From Nonomuraea sp. PA05 (lineage in GTDB: Bacteria; Actinomycetota; Actinomycetes; Streptosporangiales; Streptosporangiaceae), in assembly GCF_008086045.1 (NCBI RefSeq), contig NZ_VSEY01000035.1, positions 1-64,000 on the forward strand: a stretch of DNA of 64,000 nucleotides. The letters run 5' to 3'. Positions 52,359 through 63,032 of the stretch are shown here, piece after piece. Positions within the stretch are counted from its first letter, which is position 1, and each line of letters begins with the position of its first letter. The position numbers and the translations under genes were made by a program. The notes beneath the pieces are model-generated. The model was not told where the DNA came from. It did no database searches and was given only the letters and a program-made list of their open reading frames with translations.

Positions 52359-52385
52359 AACGCCTTAGGTCCCTCCTGAGTTCCC
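52359..52385 (-). promoter_or_regulatory. Candidate ECF (SigE-type) promoter of sigE
   Basis: On the minus strand GGGAAC (52385-52380) and CGTT (52362-52359) are 17 bases apart. This is the generic ECF pattern GGAAC-N16/17-CGTT used by SigE-like factors. Transcription would begin about 60 bases before the sigE start, which supports autoregulation. Confidence 0.55.
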
Positions 52386-52462
52386 GTCCCGGCGCGTCTC
52401 CCCTAGGCTGCGATCGGTGCCAATCTCGCGGACCAATCGCACGAAAGTGGGGAGGGAGGCCG

Positions 52463-53101
52463 ATGACCACTCCGGTAGAGGCCACTCTGGCCTATGCGGA
52501 GCAGTTCCATCACGAGGACGAGCTCCTGCACGCGGCGCGGCAGCGCGGGCTGGAGATGGGGGCGACGCCCGTCCTTCCCGGCGCGGGGGCGGCGTTGTGC
52601 TTCCTCGCGACCGCCGTCAACGCCAAGTCCGTCGTCGAGATCGGCACGGGCTGCGGCGTCTCCGGGCTGTGGCTGCTGCGCGGCATGCGCACGGACGGCA
52701 CGCTGACGAGCGTGGACGTGGAGCCCGAGCACCAGCGGCTGGCCAGACAGGCGTTCACGGAGGCCGGCTTCTCCGGCAGCCGGGTGCGGCTGATCTCCGG
52801 CCGGGGGCTCGACGTGCTGCCGCGGCTGTCCGACGGCGGCTACGACATGGTGTTCGCCGACGGCGCGAAGTACGAGTACGCCGACTACCTGGCCGAGGCG
52901 GTCCGGCTGCTGCGCGTGGGCGGCATCGTGGCCTTCGACAACATGTTGTGGCACAACCGCGTGGCCGACCCCGCGCAACGCGACTCGGAGACGGTGGCGC
53001 TGCGCGAGGTGGGCAAGCTGGTGCAGTCGGACGAGCGGCTGCGTTCGGTGCTGATGCCGCTGGGCGACGGCCTGCTCGCGGCCATCAAGATCGGCTCATA
53101 G
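52463..53101 (+). CDS. O-methyltransferase (Rv1220c-like)
   Basis: A 212-residue class I methyltransferase of the Methyltransf_3 family. SAM binding: [16 protein letters not shown] (near 52-67) and TSVDVEPEH; the metal-site pattern is [15 protein letters not shown] and VAFDNMLW. Such enzymes methylate catechol-like hydroxyls using Mg or Ca. The substrate here is unknown. A strong ribosome site (GGGAGGGAGG) precedes ATG. It is divergent from sigE, as in mycobacteria. Confidence 0.9.
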   Translation: MTTPVEATLAYAEQFHHEDELLHAARQRGLEMGATPVLPGAGAALCFLATAVNAKSVVEIGTGCGVSGLWLLRGMRTDGTLTSVDVEPEHQRLARQAFTEAGFSGSRVRLISGRGLDVLPRLSDGGYDMVFADGAKYEYADYLAEAVRLLRVGGIVAFDNMLWHNRVADPAQRDSETVALREVGKLVQSDERLRSVLMPLGDGLLAAIKIGS

Positions 53102-53189
53102 CTCAGCTCGCAGCTCAGCTCACGGCGCAGCTCGCAGCAGCTCAGCTCACGGCTCAGCTCGCGGCTCAGCCCGTAGCTCAGCCGGCGGA
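53102..53189. repeat. Tandem CAGCTC-rich repeat between convergent genes
   Basis: The whole gap between the O-methyltransferase stop and the pepA stop consists of variants of GCTCAGCTCGCG and GCTCAGCTCACG (about eight units). Units include CAGCTC cores, so they can also pair with themselves. A terminator function is possible; the repeat itself is direct observation. Confidence 0.75.
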
Positions 53190-54593
<1,404 letters not shown>

Positions 54594-54616
54594 GGGAATC
54601 TCTCCTCGAACGTCAG

Positions 54617-54646
54617 CGACCCTGGCGCCGGTCTACGCCAGGGTCG
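54617..54646 (-). terminator. Hairpin terminator between DUF3117 gene and pepA
   Basis: CGACCCTGGCG (54617-54627) pairs perfectly with CGCCAGGGTCG (54636-54646); loop of eight bases. It begins about 30 bases after the stop of the DUF3117 gene and ends just ahead of the pepA ribosome site, so it may end transcription or attenuate it. Confidence 0.6.
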
Positions 54647-54674
54647 TGGAACAAGTTGTCTGTCTCGGGAGCGC

Positions 54675-54842
54675 TCAGCCGACGACGTTCTTCAACGCCT
54701 CGCCGAGCGCCTTTGCCTCGTCGGCGGAGATCTCCACGACGAGCCGGCCGCCACCCTCCAGGGGGACCCGCATGACAATGCCGCGCCCTTCCTTGGTGAC
54801 CTCGAGCGGACCATCGCCGGTCCGCGGCTTCATCGCCGCCAT
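54675..54842 (-). CDS. DUF3117 protein
   Basis: A 55-residue protein that begins MAAMKPRTGDGPLEVTKEGR and continues with RVPLEGGGRLVVEIS and ALGEALKNVVG, which is the full DUF3117 family pattern (Rv1211 in M. tuberculosis). Very highly conserved in Actinobacteria; function unknown. ATG 54842 gives the family's normal length, with AGGAAGGG upstream; the longer frame to 54914 adds a non-conserved start. Confidence 0.92.
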   Translation of the reverse strand: MAAMKPRTGDGPLEVTKEGRGIVMRVPLEGGGRLVVEISADEAKALGEALKNVVG

Positions 54843-55001
54843 GCGTGCATCCCTTCCTGCCTTGGGCTCCCGCGGCCCGCGATTTCCGACCTCCCGAGGG
54901 GGTGGTCGGCGCATTCACGTCTTCTGTGATGTCCTATTCTCCCGCATCGAGAGCCCTCATGGGTAACGATCTCCTCCCAGAATGCGTTGTCGAGGCGTGC
55001 G

Positions 55002-55796
55002 ATGACGTCCAAACTGGACTTCGTGCACGCACGCGCCGCTCTGTTCGATCTCTACGGGGACCACCTGCGCTCGCGCGGTGGCCAGGCGTCCGTCGCCGCG
55101 CTCGTCCGGCTGATGAAACCCCTGGAAATCGCCGCTCCAGCGGTACGCACGGCGGTTTCGCGCATGGTCCGGCAGGGCTGGCTGCAGCCGCTGAGGCTCC
55201 CCCAGGGCGCCGGTTACGGGCTGACTCCGAAGTGCGTCAGGCGGCTGGATGAGGCCGCCCTGAGAATTTACCGAGCCGGGACACTCACCTGGCACGGCCG
55301 CTGGCACGTGATCGTCTTCGAGCCCGTGAAGGAGCGCCCGCGCAGGGAACGGCTGCGCGCCGATCTGACGTTTCTCGGGTACGCGTCGCTGTCGGAGACC
55401 ACCTGGATCGGCCCCCGCTCCTCCATCGAGCTGGACAACCTGCTCGAAGGCGAGGGGGTGCGCGCCGACAGGTTCGACGCGGCGCTGGAGGGCGACCCCC
55501 GCGAGCTGGTCGCCCGCGCCTGGGACCTGGCCGCCATCGGCGAGGCGTACGAGCACTGGCACGCCGAGGCCGTCACGCTGATCAGCACGCTGCCCGAAGG
55601 GGCGCCGCCCGACCAGGTGTTCGCCACGCGCAGCCGGCTCGTGCACGGGTGGCGCAACTTCCTGTTCCGCGATCCCGGGCTGCCGCCGGAGCTGCTGCCG
55701 GCGGGCTGGCCCGGCGAGAAGGCCAGGGCGTACTTCGAGCAGGAGGCCGCCCGGCTGCTGCCCGCGGCCGCGGCGTTCGTCGACAAGGAGCTGTGA
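55002..55796 (+). CDS. PaaX-like transcriptional regulator
   Basis: A 264-residue PaaX-type protein. The N-terminal winged helix contains ARAALFDLYGDHLRSRGGQ and PAVRTAVSRMVRQGWL; the PaaX central and C-terminal domains follow (WHVIVFEPVKERPRRERLRADL, VHGWRNFLFRDPGLPPELLP). PaaX itself represses phenylacetate catabolism; no paa gene is present here, so the ligand is likely different. ATG 55002 has GAGG seven bases upstream. It lies 78 bases before the polysaccharide lyase gene in the same direction. Confidence 0.86.
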   Translation: MTSKLDFVHARAALFDLYGDHLRSRGGQASVAALVRLMKPLEIAAPAVRTAVSRMVRQGWLQPLRLPQGAGYGLTPKCVRRLDEAALRIYRAGTLTWHGRWHVIVFEPVKERPRRERLRADLTFLGYASLSETTWIGPRSSIELDNLLEGEGVRADRFDAALEGDPRELVARAWDLAAIGEAYEHWHAEAVTLISTLPEGAPPDQVFATRSRLVHGWRNFLFRDPGLPPELLPAGWPGEKARAYFEQEAARLLPAAAAFVDKEL

Positions 55797-55874
55797 AGCG
55801 CTCTCCCGAAAGAGTTGCCAACATTCAACGCTGAGTAACTGATCGACCACGCCCCCATGAGACATGCTGGCGCC

Positions 55875-58133
55875 ATGCGTTCTTCTGACGCCTCGTCGCC
55901 TGCCGCGTACGACTTCGAGGCCCTCCGCGCGACCGCCACCGACCTCCTCACCGGCGGAGACCTCGACCTGACCGACCCGGCCTACAGCCGGCCGCTGGCC
56001 GCGCTCAGCGAACGGGCCGCCACCTGGCTGGCCCAGATGGTGCCCGGCCTCATCTGGCCGGACCTGCCGCTCGAAGGCCGCCCTGGTCACGTGACCGGCA
56101 GCTACGGGCGGCTGCGCGCCATCGCCACCGCGTGGGCCACTCCCGGCACGGATCAGCACGGCGACGACGCCGTGGCGGCGAAGGTGATCGAGGCGCTCGA
56201 CCTGCTGTACGAGCGGCACTACAACGAGCGGCTGCCCGAGACGGGCAACTGGTGGTTCTGGGAGATCGGCACCCCCGCCGAGCTGAGCCGCGCCTGCGTG
56301 CTGCTCGGCGACCGGCTCGACGCGGGCAGGCTCGACGCCTACCTCGGGGCGATCGACCGCTTCTGCCCCGACGCCGACCGCCGCGCCGGCTGGCCCGACG
56401 CCAGCGAGAGCGGCGCCAACCGGGCCGACAAGGCCGCGATCGTCGCCTTCCGCGGCGTGGCGGGCCGCCACGCGGGCAAGCTCGCGCTGGCCCGCGACGG
56501 GCTCTCCGACGTGCGGGACGGCGGGCGGCACAGCGTCTTCGGGTACGTCGACTCGGGCGATGGCTTCCACCGCGACGGCTCCTTCATCCAGCACGCCGTC
56601 GTCGCCTACACGGGCTCGTACGGCCTGTCCCTGCTCATCGCCGTCGCCGAGACCGTGGCGCTGCTGCACGGCTCGCCCTGGGAGGTCTCCGACCCCGGGC
56701 GGCGGGTCGTGCTGGACGCCGTGGAGCGCTCCTTCGCGCCCTTCATGTACGACGGGCTGCTCATGGACACCGTCAGGGGCCGGGCGGCCACCAGGCAGGC
56801 GTTCCCGGACAGCGTGGCGGGCCACGCGGCGATCGGCGCCGTCCTGCTGCTCGCCCAGAGCGCGCCCGAGCCGTACAGGAGCCGCTTCGAGGAGCTGGCC
56901 AAGGGGTGGATCGAACGGGGGAAGTCGCTGCCGTACCTGGAGCACGCCGACGTCGCGGAGACCCGGCGGGCAGTCGCCGTGCTGGACGACAAGACGTCCG
57001 AGGCCGCGCCAGGGCCCTCGGGGCACTTCGTGTTCCCCGCCATGGACCGGGTCGTGCACCGGCGTCCCGGCTGGGCGCTGGCGATCAGCATGTCGTCGCA
57101 CAGGACCGCCGCCTACGAGGCCATCAACGGCGAGAACCGGCACGGCTGGTACACCGGCGACGGCATGACCTACCTCTACGCGAGCGACCACGACCACTAC
57201 GGGCGCGACTTCTGGCCCACCGTGAACCCGTACCGGCTGCCGGGGGTCACGGTGGACCCGCGCCCGCGCGCGGACCTCGACTTCCAGGTACACCGCCCGC
57301 CCACCGCGTGGGCGGGCGGCGTGGTGCTCGACGGCCAGTACGGCGTCAGCGCCATGGAGCTGATCAGCGACGGCGCGAGCCTGCGGGCCCGCAAGTCGTG
57401 GTTCTGCCTCGACGGCGCCGTGGTGGCGCTCGGCAGCGGCATCACCAGCTTCGACGGCCGCACCGTCGAGACCGTCATCGAGAACCGCGCCACCGACGTC
57501 GAGCCGCACCTCGGCGACGGCTGGGTGCACCTGGCCGGGGTGGGCGGCTACGTGTTCGAGGGCGGCAAGATGCTCGTCGAGGCGCGTACGGGCCGCTGGC
57601 GCGACATCAACACCGGCGACGACACCGCGGGCGCCTTCGAGCCCGTCACGCGCCGCTACGTGACCTTCTGGTTCGACCACGGCGTGAACCCGTTCGACGC
57701 CGGCTACGCGTACGTTCTGCTGCCGAACGCCTCCCGCGAGCGCACCCGCACCTTCCGCGGCGCCCGCCCCGCGCGGGTCCTGTGCAACACCACCGAGCTG
57801 CAGGCCGTGCGGACGCGGTCGCTGTTCGGAGCAGTGTTCTGGACGGCGGGCAGCGCGTGGATCATGAGCGCGGACAAGCCGTGCGTGGTGATGGCGCGCC
57901 GGGCGAGCCGGCGCCTCCTGCTGTCCGTGGCCGACCCCACCAGGACGGCGGACGCCGTCACCATCACGTTCGACCGCACCATGGGCGGGGTCGTCCGCGC
58001 CGACGACACCGTCACGGTGCACACCGGCAGGAAACCCACCATCGTGGTCGCGGTCGGCGGGTCGATGGGGCGCTCACACAGCGTGGAGCTCAGCGACTTC
58101 GGCGGGCCACGCAGCCTTGGATGTGATCGTTGA
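55875..58133 (+). CDS. Polysaccharide lyase family 8 protein without signal peptide
   Basis: A 752-residue PL8-type enzyme (hyaluronate/chondroitin/xanthan lyase). The alpha/alpha-toroid carries Asn in NWWFWEIGTP (about 126), His in GFHRDGSFIQH (about 231) and Tyr in YTGSYG, the catalytic trio; the beta-sandwich part has NGENRHGWYTGDG. PL8 enzymes are normally exported, but this N-terminus (MRSSDASSPAAYDFEALRAT) has neither Sec nor Tat features, so the enzyme may act inside the cell or the start may lie elsewhere. No clear ribosome site at 55857 or 55875. The end overlaps tagA by 44 bases. Confidence 0.83.
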   Translation: MRSSDASSPAAYDFEALRATATDLLTGGDLDLTDPAYSRPLAALSERAATWLAQMVPGLIWPDLPLEGRPGHVTGSYGRLRAIATAWATPGTDQHGDDAVAAKVIEALDLLYERHYNERLPETGNWWFWEIGTPAELSRACVLLGDRLDAGRLDAYLGAIDRFCPDADRRAGWPDASESGANRADKAAIVAFRGVAGRHAGKLALARDGLSDVRDGGRHSVFGYVDSGDGFHRDGSFIQHAVVAYTGSYGLSLLIAVAETVALLHGSPWEVSDPGRRVVLDAVERSFAPFMYDGLLMDTVRGRAATRQAFPDSVAGHAAIGAVLLLAQSAPEPYRSRFEELAKGWIERGKSLPYLEHADVAETRRAVAVLDDKTSEAAPGPSGHFVFPAMDRVVHRRPGWALAISMSSHRTAAYEAINGENRHGWYTGDGMTYLYASDHDHYGRDFWPTVNPYRLPGVTVDPRPRADLDFQVHRPPTAWAGGVVLDGQYGVSAMELISDGASLRARKSWFCLDGAVVALGSGITSFDGRTVETVIENRATDVEPHLGDGWVHLAGVGGYVFEGGKMLVEARTGRWRDINTGDDTAGAFEPVTRRYVTFWFDHGVNPFDAGYAYVLLPNASRERTRTFRGARPARVLCNTTELQAVRTRSLFGAVFWTAGSAWIMSADKPCVVMARRASRRLLLSVADPTRTADAVTITFDRTMGGVVRADDTVTVHTGRKPTIVVAVGGSMGRSHSVELSDFGGPRSLGCDR

Positions 58134-58644
58134 CCAGCCCGATGGCCTGCATCAGCGCGTAGGCCGTGGTCGGGCCGACGAACTTGAAGCCGCGCTGCTT
58201 CAGCTCCTTGGCCAGCGCCTTCGAGCCGGGCGTGACGGCCGGCACGTCGGCCATCGACCCCGGCACCGGCGCCCCGGGGTCGGCGTGCCGCCACACCAGC
58301 TCCGACAGGCCGCCGGGCAGGTCGAGCGCCGCCCTGGCGTTGCTGATCGCCGCCTCGATCTTGGCGCGGTTGCGGATGATGCCCGCGTCGGCGAGCAGGC
58401 GCCGCACGTCCTGCTCCGTGTACGCGGCCACCTTCGGGATCGAGAAGCGGTCGAAGGCGGCGCGGAAGTTCTCCCGCTTGCGCAGGATCGTCAGCCACGA
58501 CAGGCCCGACTGGAACGCCTCCAGCGAGACCCGCTCAAAGACCGCGTCGTCGCCCTGGACCGGGACGCCCCACTCCTCGTCGTGGTAGGCGAGGTACATC
58601 GGGTCGGCCATGCCCGCCCAGGTGCAGCGGATCGGGTCGGTCAC
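58090..58644 (-). CDS. tagA: 3-methyladenine DNA glycosylase I
   Basis: A 184-residue Tag glycosylase. Zinc ligands are C7 (IRCTW), H21 (YHDEEWG), H174 and C178 (DHIQGC); the helix-hairpin-helix-like body contains EAFQSGLSWLTILRKRENFR, and FKFVGPTTAYALMQAIGLVNDH is the family C-terminal block. It removes 3-methyladenine from DNA. GTG 58644 overlaps the stop of the DivIVA-like gene (GTGA). The order matches Rv1209-Rv1210 in M. tuberculosis. Confidence 0.94.
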   Translation of the reverse strand: MTDPIRCTWAGMADPMYLAYHDEEWGVPVQGDDAVFERVSLEAFQSGLSWLTILRKRENFRAAFDRFSIPKVAAYTEQDVRRLLADAGIIRNRAKIEAAISNARAALDLPGGLSELVWRHADPGAPVPGSMADVPAVTPGSKALAKELKQRGFKFVGPTTAYALMQAIGLVNDHIQGCVARRSR

Positions 58645-59390
58645 CGGTGCTCGTCACCGTCCTTGGCGGCGGCGGCCCGCACGGGCTGCTCACCGTCGCC
58701 GGCCTCGGGCTCCTTGGCCGCCTCGGGCTCCGGCTCGCTCCCGTCCTTCGCCTCCTGGGCGGGCGCGTCGGCGGGCTTGTCAGCAGGCGAGTCGGCGGCG
58801 GGCGAGGAGGCGGGCGAGTCGGCGGCCTGCTCCTCGGCGGGCGTGTCGTGGGGCGTGTCGTCGGCCTTGCCGTTGGTGGCCGGTTCGGTGGCGCCGGGCT
58901 GGGGCACGCGCCACTCCGCCTCCTCCGGCAGGTGGTCCAGCTCCGCCCCGCCGTTCCAGTCGACCGTGGCGCCGCTGACCGACACAGGGTCGCCCGACTC
59001 CGGCAGCTCGCGAGGCGTGGCGGGAGCCTCGGGCGTGTGCTCGGTGCGCGGCCCCGCCCCCGGCGCGGCGTAGATCTCCTGCCGCGCGTGCAGCCGGCTG
59101 GACAGCAGCTCGGAGACGCGCTGCTCCAGCACCGCGATCCGGGTGTCGCGCGCGCTGATGGCTCCGGCGGCCCTGCGCAGGGTCTCGTCGACGCTCTGCG
59201 TGTGATAGCCGACCAGGTTGACCGGCAGTTGGAGCGCCATGAAGTCGACCGCCGTGAGGTGACCGGCCTCGGGCAGGTCGAGCGGCGGCACGTCGGGCGG
59301 GAACTCGGTCAGCTCACCGCCCCTGCCCAGGGAGACCAGGACGACGCAGGCCAGAATGGCGACGGCGGCGATGGCGAGTATGACCAGCAC
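58641..59390 (-). CDS. DivIVA-like membrane-anchored coiled-coil protein (Rv1209-like)
   Basis: A 249-residue protein: N-terminal membrane helix (LVILAIAAVAILACVVLV), a segment FMALQLPVNLVGYHTQSVDETL resembling the DivIVA start motif (a short helix plus YxxxxVDxxL), then a short coiled coil, and an acidic Ala/Pro/Glu tail of over 120 residues. It is likely involved in polar growth or membrane organisation (family inference). GTG 59390 has TACGAT six bases upstream. It is coupled to tagA by a four-base overlap. Confidence 0.78.
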   Translation of the reverse strand: MLVILAIAAVAILACVVLVSLGRGGELTEFPPDVPPLDLPEAGHLTAVDFMALQLPVNLVGYHTQSVDETLRRAAGAISARDTRIAVLEQRVSELLSSRLHARQEIYAAPGAGPRTEHTPEAPATPRELPESGDPVSVSGATVDWNGGAELDHLPEEAEWRVPQPGATEPATNGKADDTPHDTPAEEQAADSPASSPAADSPADKPADAPAQEAKDGSEPEPEAAKEPEAGDGEQPVRAAAAKDGDEHR

Positions 59391-59484
59391 ATTGGCATCG
59401 TACTCACACGGTGGACCACATTCTCGCGGTCCACCGCAAGTCGCGCATACCGCGCGTACCGCCTCGGCAGGGCGGCGCCGCAGG

Positions 59485-60069
59485 TCAGCCGGTGGCCTCG
59501 CCGAGCTCGGCGACGCTGGGCCGGACCGGCTGCGCGGGCGATTCGAGCGCGGCGAACGCCTCCTCGACGGTGGTGGTCCACGAGATCGCGTCGAAGACGT
59601 CGGCGCGGGTGAAGCCCTGCTCGTACATGCCGTCGACGAGCTGCCGCAGCGGGTCGTACAGGCCCCAGGGGTCGAGCAGCACCAGGGGGCGGTCGTGCAG
59701 GCCGAGCACCCGCGCCGTCCAGATCTCGAACAGCTCCTCCAGCGTGCCGAGGCCGCCGGGCAGCACCAGGAACGCGTCGGAGCGGGCGTCCATGACGCCC
59801 TTGCGCTCGCGCATGTCGGAGGTGACGATCAGCTCGTCGGCCTCCTCGTCCGCCACTTCCATGTCCACGAGGGCCTGGGGAATCACGCCGACGGTGTGGC
59901 CGCCGGCGGCGCGGGCCGCGGCGGCGACGGCGCCCATGCAGGAGACGGAGCCGCCGCCGCTCACGAGGGTGTGGCCGCGCTTGACCAGCTCGGTGCCGAC
60001 GGTCGCGGCAAGCTCGATGTACTTCTTGTCGATCTTCAGGCTGGAGGCGCAGTAGACGCAGATGTTCAC
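59485..60069 (-). CDS. LOG-family Rossmann protein (TIGR00730), copy 2
   Basis: A 194-residue LOG-family protein. It begins VNICVYCASS and carries SGGGSVSCMG and PGGLGTLEELFE, the PGGxGTxxE signature for phosphoribohydrolases that release free cytokinin-type bases or hydrolyse AMP. GTG 60069 lies 11 bases after the stop of a second LOG-family gene. The pair resembles the Rv1205 region of M. tuberculosis, where one LOG protein is known. The reaction is inferred from family. Confidence 0.9.
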   Translation of the reverse strand: MNICVYCASSLKIDKKYIELAATVGTELVKRGHTLVSGGGSVSCMGAVAAAARAAGGHTVGVIPQALVDMEVADEEADELIVTSDMRERKGVMDARSDAFLVLPGGLGTLEELFEIWTARVLGLHDRPLVLLDPWGLYDPLRQLVDGMYEQGFTRADVFDAISWTTTVEEAFAALESPAQPVRPSVAELGEATG

Positions 60070-60080
60070 GGCGCAGAAGC

Positions 60081-60887
<807 letters not shown>

Positions 60888-61062
60888 GCTAGCTCCTCCC
60901 GATCGCGGCCGTTTTCCCGCCCGTCCTGGCCCTCAGACTGCTCTCTGGAGGCGAATCCCCTGGTAGCGGGGGTGGAACAACGGCCTAAAAAATCTTGAAA
61001 GAAGCGTGGAACCGAATTTCGACCCACCCGCGTCTAACCGCATGAGGGTGCTGCTCGGGACT

Positions 61063-61108
61063 GAAAGTGGTCTTCCCCGCCAAATGGCCGGCGAGGAAGG
61101 CCACTTTC
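61063..61108. terminator. Long hairpin, bidirectional terminator between dapE and LOG genes
   Basis: GAAAGTGG (61063-61070) pairs with CCACTTTC (61101-61108), extended by CTTCC/GGAAG and CGCC/GGCG around a short loop. The outer stem overlaps the stop codon of dapE. A/T residues flank both sides. The rest of the 219-base interval to 60888 shows no gene. Confidence 0.75.
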
Positions 61109-62162
61109 ATATTGTCAGCCAGTCGAGCATCGCCCGCTCGCTCTCGACGATCTTCGGCAGTGACACGTACTCGCCCTGCTGATGCGCGAGATTCGGATCC
61201 CCCGGGCCGTAGTTGACGGCGGGGACGCCCAGCGCGGAGAAGCGGGCGACGTCCGTCCAGCCCAGCTTGGCGCGCGGGGTGCCGCCGACGGCCGCGGTGA
61301 AGGCCGCCGCCACCGGATGCGTGAGCCCCGGCCTGGCCGCGGGCGCGGCGTCCACGAAGCTGATCGCGAACCCGTCGAACACCTCACGCACGTGCTCCTG
61401 GGCGTCCTCGATCGACAGGTCGGGCGCGTAGCGGTAGTTGACCGTCACCACGCACAGGTCGGGGATGACGTTGCCCGCCACCCCGCCGCGCACGCCGACC
61501 GCGTTCAGCCCCTCGTGGTACTCCAGCCCGTCGACGACCGGCCGCCGCGGCTCGTACGCGTTCAGCCTGGCCAGCACCGGCTCGATGCCGTGGATGGCGT
61601 TGACCCCGAACCACGAGCGCGCGGAGTGCGCCCGCTTGCCGGTCACCGTGACCTCGGCGCGCAGCGTGCCCTGGCAGCCGCCCTCGATCACGCCGTCCGT
61701 GGGCTCCATCAGCACCGCGAAGTCGGCCGCCAGCCAGTCGGGGTGGTCCCTGGCGACCCTGGTCAGGCCGTTGCGCTCGGCCTCGACCTCCTCGCAGTCG
61801 TAGAAGACGTAGGTGACGTCCCTGTTGGGCGCGGGCACGGTGGCGGCCAGCTTGAGCGCGACCGCCACGCCGGCCTTCATGTCGGAGGTGCCGCACCCGT
61901 ACAGCAGGTCGCCCTCCACCCTGCTGGGCAGGTTGCCCGCGGTGGGGACGGTGTCGAGGTGGCCGGCGATCAGCACGCGCTCGGCGTGCCCCAGCTCCGT
62001 GCGGGCCACGATCGTCTCGCCCGAGCGGGTGACCTTGAGGTGCGGCAGCGCCGACAGCGCTCGCTCGACCTCGGCGGCCAGCGCCTGCTCGGCGCCGCTC
62101 ACCGACTCGATGTCCACGATCGCCGCGGTCAGGTCACGTACGTCCTGGGTCAGGTCGAGCAT
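61107..62162 (-). CDS. dapE: Succinyl-diaminopimelate desuccinylase DapE
   Basis: A 351-residue M20 metallopeptidase. Zinc site residues are in AGHLDTVP, GCGTSDMKAG (bridging Asp), CEEVEAE (catalytic Glu-Glu) and EPTDG; the dimerisation lid is between residues 165 and 275. It removes succinate from N-succinyl-LL-diaminopimelate, the step before DAP for lysine and peptidoglycan. ATG 62162 is within the stop of dapD (TGATG), so the two genes are co-translated. Confidence 0.93.
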   Translation of the reverse strand: MLDLTQDVRDLTAAIVDIESVSGAEQALAAEVERALSALPHLKVTRSGETIVARTELGHAERVLIAGHLDTVPTAGNLPSRVEGDLLYGCGTSDMKAGVAVALKLAATVPAPNRDVTYVFYDCEEVEAERNGLTRVARDHPDWLAADFAVLMEPTDGVIEGGCQGTLRAEVTVTGKRAHSARSWFGVNAIHGIEPVLARLNAYEPRRPVVDGLEYHEGLNAVGVRGGVAGNVIPDLCVVTVNYRYAPDLSIEDAQEHVREVFDGFAISFVDAAPAARPGLTHPVAAAFTAAVGGTPRAKLGWTDVARFSALGVPAVNYGPGDPNLAHQQGEYVSLPKIVESERAMLDWLTI

Positions 62163-62995
62163 CAGGTGTTCACCCCATGTGCGCGCAGCGTCTCGTTGAT
62201 CGCCGCCTTGTCGTGCCGCCGCCCCGGCTCCAGCCGCTTGATCACCAGCACGCACGGCAGGCCGAACGTGCCTCCGGGGAACTCCTTCATCCGCGTGCCC
62301 GTCACGGCCACGCACCACGGGGGGATCTGCCCGCGGGCCAGCTCCTCACCCGTCTCGGTGTCGATCACCGGGATGGACGCCGACAGGATCGTCCCCGCGC
62401 CCACCACCGCGCCGTCGCCGACCCGGGCGCCGTCGACGATCATCGACCGGCTGCCGATCAGCACGTCGTCGCCGATCACCACGGGCACGGCGCCGGGCGG
62501 CTCCAGCACCCCGCCGATGCCCACGCCGCCGGACAGGTGCACGTTCCTGCCGATCTGGGCGCACGATCCGACCGTGGCCCACGTGTCGACCATTGTCCCC
62601 GCGTCGACGTACGCGCCGATGTTGGTGAACGAGGGCATGAGCACCACTCCTGGCGCCAGGTACGAGCCCCAGCGCGCGATCGCCCCCGGCACCACCCGCA
62701 CGCCGTCGAACGAGCTCTTCAGCGGATGCCTGTCGTGGTGCTGGAAGTCGCCCACCTGGGAACGTGCCAGGCCGAGCACCGTGAAGCTGAGCAGGATCGC
62801 CCGTTTGGCCCGCTCGTCCACGACCACCTCGTCGCCGACGACCCTGGCCACCCTGGCCTCGCCTCTGTCGAGCAGGTCGACCGCGCCGACGACCAGGTGA
62901 CGCGCCTCGGCGTCGGCCGGCGACAGCTCCGCGCGGCGCTCCCACAACTCGTCCACCACTGGAGGGAGCGGTGACGAGGTGCTCACTTGACTCAT
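62162..62995 (-). CDS. dapD: Tetrahydrodipicolinate N-succinyltransferase DapD
   Basis: A 277-residue left-handed beta-helix acyltransferase. Hexapeptide turns include YLAPGVVLMPSFTNIGAYVDAG, VGSCAQIGRNVHLSGGVGIGG and VVIGDDVLIGSRSMIVDGARVG; the C-terminal MKEFPGGTFGLPC is typical of the actinobacterial DapD form. It adds succinyl from succinyl-CoA in DAP synthesis. ATG 62995 has TAAGCT eight bases upstream, so the transcript is probably leaderless and shares a divergent promoter region with the gene at 63033. Confidence 0.93.
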   Translation of the reverse strand: MSQVSTSSPLPPVVDELWERRAELSPADAEARHLVVGAVDLLDRGEARVARVVGDEVVVDERAKRAILLSFTVLGLARSQVGDFQHHDRHPLKSSFDGVRVVPGAIARWGSYLAPGVVLMPSFTNIGAYVDAGTMVDTWATVGSCAQIGRNVHLSGGVGIGGVLEPPGAVPVVIGDDVLIGSRSMIVDGARVGDGAVVGAGTILSASIPVIDTETGEELARGQIPPWCVAVTGTRMKEFPGGTFGLPCVLVIKRLEPGRRHDKAAINETLRAHGVNT

Positions 62996-63032
62996 GGCCA
63001 CGGAGCTTATCCGGCCGGGTAGGTTCTTCAGG

